Source of the DNA: a bacterium
GTDB lineage: Bacteria; Bacteroidota; Bacteroidia; Bacteroidales; Muribaculaceae
Direction of reading: 5' to 3'
DNA length: 13,430 nt
Assembly (NCBI GenBank): GCA_004563195.1
Contig: SFTJ01000072.1
Span: 1-13,430, forward strand
The position numbers and the translations under genes are program-made. Positions 8,594 to 13,430 of this stretch are shown one piece after another. The number at the start of each line of letters is the position of its first letter. The stretch's first letter is position 1. Below the pieces are notes generated by a model. That model did not search any database. It was not told where the DNA came from and saw only the letters and a list, made by a program, of their open reading frames with translations.

Positions 8594-8971
8594 ATGAAAA
8601 GATCAACAATAGAAGATGCCATGTTCCCGGGTTGTCCGGTGAGGAATATTCTGGCGAGATTATGCGATAAATGGACATTGCTCGTGATATATATCCTATA
8701 TAGGTCGGGTAAGGAAAGTATGCGTTTTATGGAGCTGAAGCAGCAAATGCCTGATATATCGCAACGCATGCTCACAATGACACTTCGCACACTCGAAGAG
8801 GACGGATATGTGACTCGCACAATATTCCCGGAGATACCGCCGAGAGTGGAATATGCTCTCACCGAACGAGCTAAATCGCTGAAGCCCATTCTCGATTCAC
8901 TCCTCCATTGGTCGGTAGATAACATGGAGGATATCATGAACGACCGTAAACGAGCGAGTGAGGCTCATTAA
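8594..8971 (+). CDS. HxlR-family winged-helix transcriptional regulator
   Basis: This 125-residue DNA-binding protein shows the complete HxlR signature. C14-P-V-R-N-I-L...DKWTLLVIYIL is the N-terminal cap and first helix; FMELKQQMPDISQRMLTMTLRTLEEDGYV is the recognition helix region; and PPRVEYALTERAKSL is the wing with the typical RVEY-LT motif. HxlR proteins are dimeric one-component regulators, often responding to electrophiles or redox stress through the conserved Cys near the N-terminus, here Cys14; Cys23 is a second candidate. I chose the ATG at 8594 rather than the in-frame ATG at 8552 because AAAGGAA lies just upstream and the protein then starts at the family's usual point. The ATG at 8552 overlaps the promoter. 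The EFR1-type gene starts 57 bp downstream and is the likely target or partner. Confidence 0.9.
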   Translation: MKRSTIEDAMFPGCPVRNILARLCDKWTLLVIYILYRSGKESMRFMELKQQMPDISQRMLTMTLRTLEEDGYVTRTIFPEIPPRVEYALTERAKSLKPILDSLLHWSVDNMEDIMNDRKRASEAH

Positions 8972-9028
8972 CGACAGAGTGTAGACATTTTTTTTACCAC
9001 AACATCTGCAAATAAAAAAATTCAGAAT

Positions 9029-9790
9029 ATGAAGATATATGAAATAACTTTCAGTCCTACAGGAGGGACAAAGAAAGTTGCCGATAAGTTGGCAACCGAA
9101 TTGAGTGATAAGATTATACACATTGATTTAACCAACAGAGATGAGGATTTCGGCAAATACTCATTGACAAATAACGATACAGTCATAATTGCCGTTCCAT
9201 CGTATAGCGGAAGAGTACCCGCCACAGCCGCAGAGCGCATTTCGAAGATTAGCGGCAACGGAGCAAAAGCAATAATAGTATGTGTGTATGGCAATCGTGC
9301 CTACGAAGATACTTTGGTGGAACTTCAAGATATAGTGAAACAAGCCGGATTCACAGTAATCTCGGCGATTGCCGGCATTGCAGAGCACTCTATAGTCCAT
9401 AAATATGCCACCAACCGTCCCGACAATGATGATTACGAGCATTTACGCGACTTTGCCAAGCAGATTGGCGACAAACTGAACCGAAACGACTTTTCCACCC
9501 CGCGGATACCCGGCAACCGACCATACCGAAAAGCCGATAATGCCGGCGTAGTGCCAAGAGCTCGAAGATCATGCAACAAATGCGGCACCTGCGCCGCGCA
9601 GTGTCCGGTCGGAGCCATCGATATGAACAATCCTAAAAAAGTGGATAAGAAGCTATGCATCTCGTGCATGCGATGCGTCACCCAATGCCCGCATCAAGCA
9701 AGAAAAATCAATGGGGTGCTTCTTGCTATCGTAAACATGATGCTGAAGAAGGCTTGCAGCATAAGAAAAGAATGTGAGCTATATATCTGA
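9029..9790 (+). CDS. EFR1-type flavodoxin-ferredoxin fusion protein
   Basis: This 253-residue electron carrier joins two domains. The N-terminal half is flavodoxin-like: FSPTGGTKKVAD at residues 8-19 is the FMN phosphate loop, VPSYSGRVPATA follows the third strand, and VCVYGNRAYEDTL is the next flavin-contacting loop. The C-terminal part has two complete 4Fe-4S motifs, CNKCGTCAAQCP at 182-193 and CISCMRCVTQCP at 210-221, both with the CxxCxxCxxxCP pattern. This architecture is called EFR1 family ferrodoxin in current annotation and is common in anaerobes; it presumably moves electrons in the cytoplasm, partners unknown. No signal peptide or membrane segment is visible. It follows the HxlR gene by 57 bp with no clear promoter of its own, so joint transcription and redox-linked control are likely. 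Confidence 0.9.
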   Translation: MKIYEITFSPTGGTKKVADKLATELSDKIIHIDLTNRDEDFGKYSLTNNDTVIIAVPSYSGRVPATAAERISKISGNGAKAIIVCVYGNRAYEDTLVELQDIVKQAGFTVISAIAGIAEHSIVHKYATNRPDNDDYEHLRDFAKQIGDKLNRNDFSTPRIPGNRPYRKADNAGVVPRARRSCNKCGTCAAQCPVGAIDMNNPKKVDKKLCISCMRCVTQCPHQARKINGVLLAIVNMMLKKACSIRKECELYI

Positions 9791-9848
9791 AACACAGCTT
9801 TTACAAGCCCACTGCGAAAACTATCTATTCACATCAGGAAAACTAATA

Positions 9849-9898
9849 AATTTTCCCCGGCAATGACGTGTTTTCCCAAATCATTGTCGTGGAAAATT
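9849..9898. terminator. Hairpin between convergent genes, likely terminator
   Basis: Outer arms AATTTTCC (9849-9856) and GGAAAATT (9891-9898) and inner arms CAATGA (9861-9866) and TCATTG (9881-9886) form one stem with a 4x4 internal loop. It lies between the convergent EFR1-type and rhuM-type genes, 58 and 65 bp from their stops. There is no T-run after the stem, so termination is inferred from place and symmetry. Confidence 0.45.
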
Positions 9899-9963
9899 GC
9901 AATTTAGAAGTCGGATTACAATTGGTGGAATATACATGTGTACACGAACATGATATGAAGAAG

Positions 9964-10881
9964 TTATTGTTTAGAATCCTCGCCATCTAATAGTCTCTTC
10001 TGCTCTCGTTCAAAGTTTTCGAGGAAGTGTATTTCTACAGGGGATAGTTCATTCTTGGTACGCTCCTTGAACTTGTCGTACTCGTTATCAGCCTTTTCTT
10101 TGGCCAATTTTGCTGAAATCTTGCCGGCATGAGTAAGGATGTCTTTTCGGGAAATACGGAGGAAGTCATCAAGGATGTTAATCCAGTCCTTCATATACAT
10201 GGGACGATGTTCTTCAGCCCGCATTTCGGCAAAATCAAGATAGAGGCTTACAATACGGTTCAAGGATGTTATCTCTTCTTTCGTCAGATAGTTTTTGGCA
10301 ACCTCAGCTTCGGGCTTAGTTGGCATAGCTCCAGACCATGTAGTAAGTCCCATGAAGTCCTTTTGTGAATCAGCTCGCTCGTAGATAATTTCGGCTGCCG
10401 TGTGACCATGGACTGAGTAGTGCATTTTATTCTGTACTGTCTTGAAGAACTGCTGTGTCATTTCCACTCGTGGATCATAGTCTATACTGAGGGCATATAT
10501 TTCAAGAATCTTACGATAGAATACCTTTTCGCTCGAACGAATATCTCTGATTCGTGCAAGCAGTTCATCAAAGTAATTTCCTCCACCAGCACGTTTCAGC
10601 AAATCATCGTTTAGGGCAAAACCTTTCACAATATATTCCTTCAGCACCTTGGTTGCCCATATCCTGAACTGAACACCCCGATATGAGTGAACACGGTAGC
10701 CGACACTGATTATCATGTCAAGGTTGTAGAAGGCAATCTTCCTCTCCACCTTTCGTTCGCCCTCATTTTGAACAGTTGCAAAAAATGCAACAGTTGCCGC
10801 TTCTTCCAACTCACCATCCTCCAACACATTCTTTATGTGCCTGGATATCGTAGATTTGTTTCTTTGAAAAAGTTCCGCCAT
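9964..10881 (-). pseudogene. RhuM-family protein, 5'-truncated
   Basis: From the ATG at 10881 the frame gives about 305 residues of a RhuM (PF13310, 'virulence protein RhuM') family member: MAELFQRNKSTISRHIKNVL is its N-terminal helix-turn-helix-like segment, FYNLDMIISVGYRVHSYRG and QFRIWATKVLKEYIVKGFALN are the strongly conserved core, and the C-terminal part is helical and charged. Intact members carry about 30-40 more residues before MAELFQR, including a VWL(T/S)Q-like motif. The upstream frame, open to 10956, reads unrelated Cys/Ser-rich residues derived from a dispersed repeat that starts near 10890. The gene is thus cut at its 5' end and its native promoter lost. The remainder has no stop or frameshift, so the break may be recent or a short form may still be made from 10881. 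The family's function is not established; it is frequent in genomic islands and near restriction systems. Confidence 0.75.
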
Positions 10882-10906
10882 TTGGTCTGCGCAGCACTGA
10901 CCAATA

Positions 10907-11023
10907 CACAGCCTCGGAGAGGTTGATTTATAGTTAGCACCACACAGAGGGAGCACAGCGACCGGTGTGATTTTTGCCCCACGCCACCCTCAAACCAGCT
11001 TCGGAGATGCTGATAATCACCCG
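10907..11023 (+). repeat. Dispersed repeat family A, left copy
   Basis: This copy resembles 12226-12342 in the same orientation. The first 39 bases (from CACAGCCTCG to CACCACAC) match at 34 of 39 positions by my count, and a second conserved patch contains CAAACCAGCTTCGGAGAT against CAAATCAACTCCGAAGAT. Similarity starts near 10890, where the RhuM homology stops. It is noncoding; short frames through it (for example QPRRG) are incidental. Confidence 0.7.
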
Positions 11024-11036
11024 CTTATCCGCAGCA

Positions 11037-11267
11037 CGACCTGAAAGGTCGAATGCCCGAGCGGAGCGAGTGGCTCTTAGCCGAGGGTGGAGCGAAGCGT
11101 AACCCTCGGTATAATCACGCCCGCGTGATGCGTTTGGAGAACGCGAATATCACTTGCTTTGGCGGCTGTTTTCGCGTCTTCCAGACGCCATCTCTTGGGT
11201 CAAATGGTTCCGGGGGGTTGCACTAACGCTTAACCCCCGGCTACTCGGCGTTCAACCTTTCAGGTTG
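11037..11267. repeat. GC-rich block of hairpins with mirrored outer stems
   Basis: Five hairpins occur in about 230 bp: CGACC/GGTCG (11037-11051), CCGAGGGT/ACCCTCGG (11081-11088, 11102-11109), GCGTC/GACGC (11074+100 to 11188, i.e. 11174-11178 and 11184-11188), CCGGGGGGTT/AACCCCCGG (11210-11219, 11232-11240, one extra G) and CAACC/GGTTG (11253-11267). The outermost two share the core ACCTGAAAGGT in opposite orientation. No convincing protein frame crosses the block. It resembles REP-like repetitive DNA, possibly mobilised by a transposase encoded elsewhere; that is inference. Confidence 0.6.
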
Positions 11268-11275
11268 GATACCAT

Positions 11276-11315
11276 CGCAGCCCCGCGTGTAATAATAAAC
11301 ACAGATTACCACAAA
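11276..11315 (+). repeat. Dispersed repeat family B, left copy
   Basis: The stretch starts CGCAGCC and ends in AACACAGATTACCACAAA. It matches 12096-12132 apart from small indels and substitutions, and the AAACACAGATT-CACAAA core recurs at 12475-12495. It borders the AT-rich CRISPR leader directly on the left. Confidence 0.65.
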
Positions 11316-11766
11316 GTAGTAGCCATATAAAAAATCTCTTGCGAAAAATGCGTTTTAGCTATATGGCTGATTATACGACTAATAAGCCTTTTTTGCCCAT
11401 TTTGCTTAATTGGAAATTTTTCGCAAATGTCAATTTTATCTCTTTACGAGTAAACTCTTGCGAAAAAATCAACAATTATCATTCTTCCAATATTTCTCAA
11501 TAGGCTGAATATCTGCGTTTTACAAAATACTAAAAATTTCATTTTTCGCAAATCTCTCCGCGTATCAAATTTTCAAATCTCTTGCAAAATCTTAATTCGC
11601 TAATAATCAGCAAAAAACTTCTATTTTTTGCCCAAAAACTTATGATTTAATAAAATAAAAGTTGTATATTTGCGAAAAATTTGAGTGCACACGCCAAGCA
11701 TTGCGATTCAACAATTTAGCAACGAACCCATTTTGTACAACATCGTAACTACCTGGCTGTCAGACG
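11316..11766 (+). promoter_or_regulatory. AT-rich CRISPR leader with repeated TTGCGAAAAAT boxes
   Basis: About 450 bp without a plausible gene precede the first CRISPR repeat, on the side expected for a leader given the repeat orientation. TTGCGAAAAAT occurs at 11339-11349 and 11670-11680, as TTGCGAAAAAA at 11458-11468, in reverse complement at 11416-11426 and 11541-11551, and as the degenerate TTGCAAAA at 11582-11589. An 8-bp inverted repeat AGCCATAT/ATATGGCT (11321-11328, 11361-11368) brackets the first box. A -7-like TATATTTG at 11665-11672, about 95 bp before the array, could drive the precursor RNA. The leader role is inferred from position and composition. Confidence 0.6.
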
Positions 11767-12012
11767 GCCCGGCTCTCCTCCATTACAACAAGGATTGAGA
11801 CAAATAAGGATCCTCCACCACAGAGATTTCAGGAGCAGGAAGCCCAGCACTCCTCCATTACAACAAGGATTGAGACGACAGTAAAATAAAACAAGTTATT
11901 TTTACACTCCGCCCAGCACTCCTCCATTACAACAAGGATTGAGACAAATAGTTCCAACAGTTTCTTTTTGCCCGCGCAAAGCGCCCAGCACTCCTCCATT
12001 ACAACAAGGATT
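11767..12012 (+). CRISPR. Small CRISPR array: four repeats, three spacers, no cas genes in view
   Basis: The 35-bp repeat occurs at 11767-11801, 11842-11876 and 11911-11945, with a fourth, 3'-degenerate copy at 11983-12012. The second and third copies are identical. The unit starts GCCCAGCACTCC, continues CTCCATTACAACAAGGATTG and ends ATTGAGAC. The first copy has two substitutions (GCCCGGCTCTCC). Spacers are 11802-11841 (40 bp), 11877-11910 (34 bp) and 11946-11982 (37 bp). The 8-base end ATTGAGAC resembles the crRNA 5' handle of Cas6-processed type I-B and type III systems, which sets transcription on + and the leader on the left. The copy at 11983 loses its 3' end, as trailer-end repeats usually do. 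No cas gene lies in the window, so the array is orphan here or served in trans. The subtype cannot be fixed from the repeat alone. Confidence 0.9.
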
Positions 12013-12095
12013 TTGATGCTCGGCGAAGGGGCAATCAACGAAATAGCCAGATGATTGCCTTATGCTATAAGATGCATAATATTGATTACAGTTCC

Positions 12096-12191
12096 CGCAG
12101 CCGCGGCAATATTAAACACAGATTATCACAAACGGAGCACGGATAAACACAATATTGTGCAAATCCGCCTAATTCCGTAAAAATCTGTGTT
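12096..12191. repeat. Repeat family B, right copy, forming a nested hairpin
   Basis: The left part (12096-12132) matches 11276-11315. Coaxial inverted repeats follow: AACACAGATT/AATCTGTGTT (12115-12124, 12182-12191), ACGGA/TCCGT (12132-12136, 12174-12178), CGGAT/ATCCG (12140-12144, 12163-12167), and a central perfect 12-bp palindrome CACAATATTGTG (12148-12159). This is a 77-bp cruciform-like or MITE-like structure. There is no coding potential. Confidence 0.65.
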
Positions 12192-12225
12192 AAAACCACT
12201 ACCATCTCAGCCACGCTGACTGCTG

Positions 12226-12342
12226 CACAGCCTCGTCGAGGCTGATTTATAGTCATCACCACACCGACATCCACGCACCCCAGCGTAGTGCAGCCCCAGC
12301 CCACCCACAAATCAACTCCGAAGATACAGACAACCACCCACC
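12226..12342 (+). repeat. Dispersed repeat family A, right copy
   Basis: This is the partner of the repeat at 10907-11023, in the same orientation but on the other side of the CRISPR array. The following bases to about 12420 are C/A-rich, with another CACACAGATTTCACAGAT motif and no plausible gene. Confidence 0.65.
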
Positions 12343-12474
12343 CACAATCTATTCTCACACAGATTTCACAGATCAACTCGGAACTATACAGTAAGGCTGA
12401 CTCCTGCAATAGGCGCCGGCCCTGTTATTTTTAAGCCAGGCTAAGAAAAATTTTTATCTGACGGCAAAAATATA

Positions 12475-12495
12475 AAACACAGATTTTCACAAACG
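12475..12495 (+). repeat. Third, short copy of the family B core
   Basis: AAACACAGATTTTCACAAAC differs from the 12114 copy by one base in its core (TTTTC against TTATC). It is isolated between the right repeat block and the putative RNA gene. Confidence 0.5.
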
Positions 12496-12564
12496 AGGCG
12501 CAGGTAAGCGCATGTGGTGAAAATTTTTCAAAATGCTTTGGGGTGCCGTCTGCATAATTTTTTC

Positions 12565-12572
12565 TAACTTTG
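12565..12572 (+). promoter_or_regulatory. Putative Bacteroidota promoter of the structured RNA
   Basis: TAACTTTG exactly matches the -7 consensus TAnnTTTG. TTTG at 12537-12540 could be the -33 element, although 24 bp of spacing is a few bases more than usual. The predicted RNA start is about 12579. No open frame of convincing size follows on the + strand. Confidence 0.5.
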
Positions 12573-12578
12573 TTTTGT

Positions 12579-12809
12579 TGTGCGCAACGGTTAATCAAAT
12601 TTTTTTATTACTGTCCGATAAAAGTTGACTAACGAAAAAAATACGGCTCGGCTATCGATTTCACGGTGGTCGAGTCTGTTTTTTGATTTCCAAGCCCCCT
12701 CAGCCGAAAAGCGACGGCTCTGGCGTGGCATCGGATGCCTTGCCGAGGAGAATCCCCCGGTTATGCCTATGAAATTAAGGAGATGACCGCCGAGGCCGTC
12801 TCCTTTTTT
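12579..12809 (+). ncRNA. Putative structured small RNA or orphaned 5' leader, family unknown
   Basis: A promoter-like TAACTTTG and an intrinsic terminator bracket about 230 nt rich in stems: GGCTCG/CGAGTC with one wobble pair (12645-12650, 12671-12676), AGCCG/CGGCT (12702-12706, 12715-12719) and GGCAT/ATGCC with a 3-nt loop (12727-12731, 12735-12739), flanked by GGC/GCC. Two long-range pairings could oppose the terminator: ACGGCTCGGC (12643-12652) with GCCGAGGCCGT (12789-12799, one bulge), and CGGTGGTC (12664-12671) with GACCGCCG (12785-12792). This could be a stand-alone RNA (6S-like RNA was considered) or an attenuator whose gene was displaced by the transposon on the right. I recognise no known riboswitch motif. 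Confidence 0.45.
12777..12809 (+). terminator. Intrinsic terminator on the + strand
   Basis: AAGGAGATGACC (12777-12788) pairs with GGCCGTCTCCTT (12794-12805) over 12 positions with one wobble and one mismatch, around the loop GCCGA. A run of six T follows at 12804-12809. This is the clearest rho-independent terminator in the window. Confidence 0.8.
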
Positions 12810-12933
12810 CATTATGCAATCTATCACCGCTTAACCGGGCATTTCGCTCGAAAAACAGTCATTTTGCTCAATAAATCAAATTTTATTTGTAATTTCCCGA
12901 GTTTGACAGTTGCAGCGTTTATAGGCTGATACA

Positions 12934-12960
12934 CAACATGTTACTGCGATAGTAATGTTG
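12934..12960. terminator. Hairpin downstream of the IS1634-type transposase
   Basis: CAACATGTTACT (12934-12945) and AGTAATGTTG (12951-12960) form a 10-bp stem with a 2-nt bulge and the loop GCGAT, starting 35 bp beyond the transposase stop. There is no T-run on the - strand side. It may terminate the transposase mRNA or be subterminal transposon DNA. Confidence 0.35.
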
Positions 12961-12994
12961 CTACATAAATGGTTGGCAAAAATTTAACACAACT

Positions 12995-13430
12995 TTAACA
13001 CTTGCGAGCAAGGCGGTAGTCGGCTCGGATTTGGGCGGGGGTGTTAATCTCTCTGTCGATGTGTATGTTGGCATTTTCCTGGATGGCTATAGTTAGCGGT
13101 GTTGTGTTGAATGAGGGGATGTATCCGATGCCATCAAATTTTAGTAGGTCCATCGAAGCGAGTGTGCTTCGTATTTGTCCCACGGGGAAGAGGTTGTGGA
13201 GCTGTCGTTGCATGATTTTAAGCACAAGCAATGCTACGAAGCATGTGAAGAAGTGTGCAACTATGCGCTTTGGCTGTCTGACATAGACGGGGCGCATATC
13301 GAGGTCTGACTTTTCGACGCGGAAGCAGTCTTCGATTTCCCAGCGCCAAGAGTTGACTTTTATTATTGTGCATGGGTCGTCGTCAAGGCTTGTGGCTAAT
13401 GCGCAGAAGCCGTCGAAGCGTGCTTCAGCA
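12995..13430 (-). CDS. IS1634-type (IS4 superfamily) transposase, C-terminal part; 5' end beyond window
   Basis: Reading the - strand from 13429 gives 144 residues ending at a stop at 12997-12995. ARFDGFCALATSL followed by IIKVNSWRWEIEDCFRVEK is the C-terminal signature of IS1634/IS4-group transposases, in which the Glu of the W-x-I-E motif completes the DDE triad. It continues as MRPVYVRQPKRIVAHFFTCF and VALLVLKIMQRQL, the usual post-catalytic helix. The start codon, the first two catalytic Asp residues and one transposon end lie to the right of the window. The internal ATG at 13297 is within the domain and is not the true start. The other transposon end should be somewhere left of 12995 but I cannot fix it. 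The frame is undamaged as far as it is visible. Confidence 0.82.
   Translation of the reverse strand, partial: AEARFDGFCALATSLDDDPCTIIKVNSWRWEIEDCFRVEKSDLDMRPVYVRQPKRIVAHFFTCFVALLVLKIMQRQLHNLFPVGQIRSTLASMDLLKFDGIGYIPSFNTTPLTIAIQENANIHIDREINTPAQIRADYRLARKC

Noticed and set aside
10882..10956. In-frame 5' extension of the RhuM gene to an ATG at 10956
   Set aside because: Residues encoded here (MLPLCGANYKS and following) do not resemble RhuM N-termini and derive from the dispersed repeat.
11829..12038. Small - strand frame with a threefold LVVMEECWA peptide repeat
   Set aside because: The peptide repeat is a translation of the CRISPR repeats; spacers of 40, 34 and 37 bp and the degenerate end copy identify the array instead.
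12086..12409. 107-codon open frame on -
   Set aside because: It crosses the dispersed repeats and nested hairpin, has a Cys/Val-rich composition without domains, and shares incidental QPRRG peptides with the other repeat copy.
12579..12809. Assignment of the structured RNA to 6S RNA
   Set aside because: The visible stems are several separate hairpins rather than one long rod with a central bubble, and I cannot recall a matching consensus, so the family is left open.
12591..12827. 78-codon open frame on -
   Set aside because: It runs antisense through the hairpins and terminator, with no recognisable protein features or start signal.

Overview
The window looks like a chromosomal accessory stretch from a member of the Bacteroidales (Bacteroidota). 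The evidence is several promoter-like TAnnTTTG elements, the lack of strong Shine-Dalgarno sites at most starts, IS982- and IS1634-type transposases of the kind common in gut Bacteroidales, a subclass A2-like class A beta-lactamase, and a RhuM-family gene. I cannot name the genus from the sequence alone.

Layout. Positions 1-842 hold part of an IS982-family element (transposase on -, running off the left edge, N-terminus apparently lost). Its end lies almost against a two-gene + strand unit: an NADPH-dependent FMN reductase-like flavoprotein (849-1406) and a class A beta-lactamase (1438-2289). A 14-bp inverted repeat at 2348-2397 lies between the convergent beta-lactamase and recombination operons. 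The - strand operon at 8367-2467 encodes an AddB-like nuclease subunit followed, 6 bp later, by an AddA-like helicase-nuclease; together they probably form a double-strand-end processing enzyme. Divergent from it are an HxlR-type regulator (8594-8971), with a palindrome in its promoter, and a flavodoxin-ferredoxin fusion of the EFR1 type (9029-9790), probably a regulator-target redox pair.

The right third is mobile, repeat-rich DNA. A RhuM-family gene (9964-10881, -) has lost its 5' end where a dispersed repeat begins. Next come a block of GC-rich hairpins (10.9-11.3 kb), a long AT-rich leader with six related TTGCGAAAAAT-type boxes, and a small CRISPR array (11767-12012; four repeats, three spacers) with no cas genes in view. 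The repeat families left of the array recur to its right in swapped order. At 12.56-12.81 kb a promoter-like element, several hairpins and an intrinsic terminator suggest a short structured RNA on the + strand. The window ends in the C-terminal part of an IS1634-type transposase (-).

The most interesting candidates are the structured RNA with possible terminator/antiterminator pairings, the orphan CRISPR with its box-rich leader and flanking repeats, and the AddB-like subunit that lacks the usual iron-sulfur cysteines. None is proven novel by the sequence alone.
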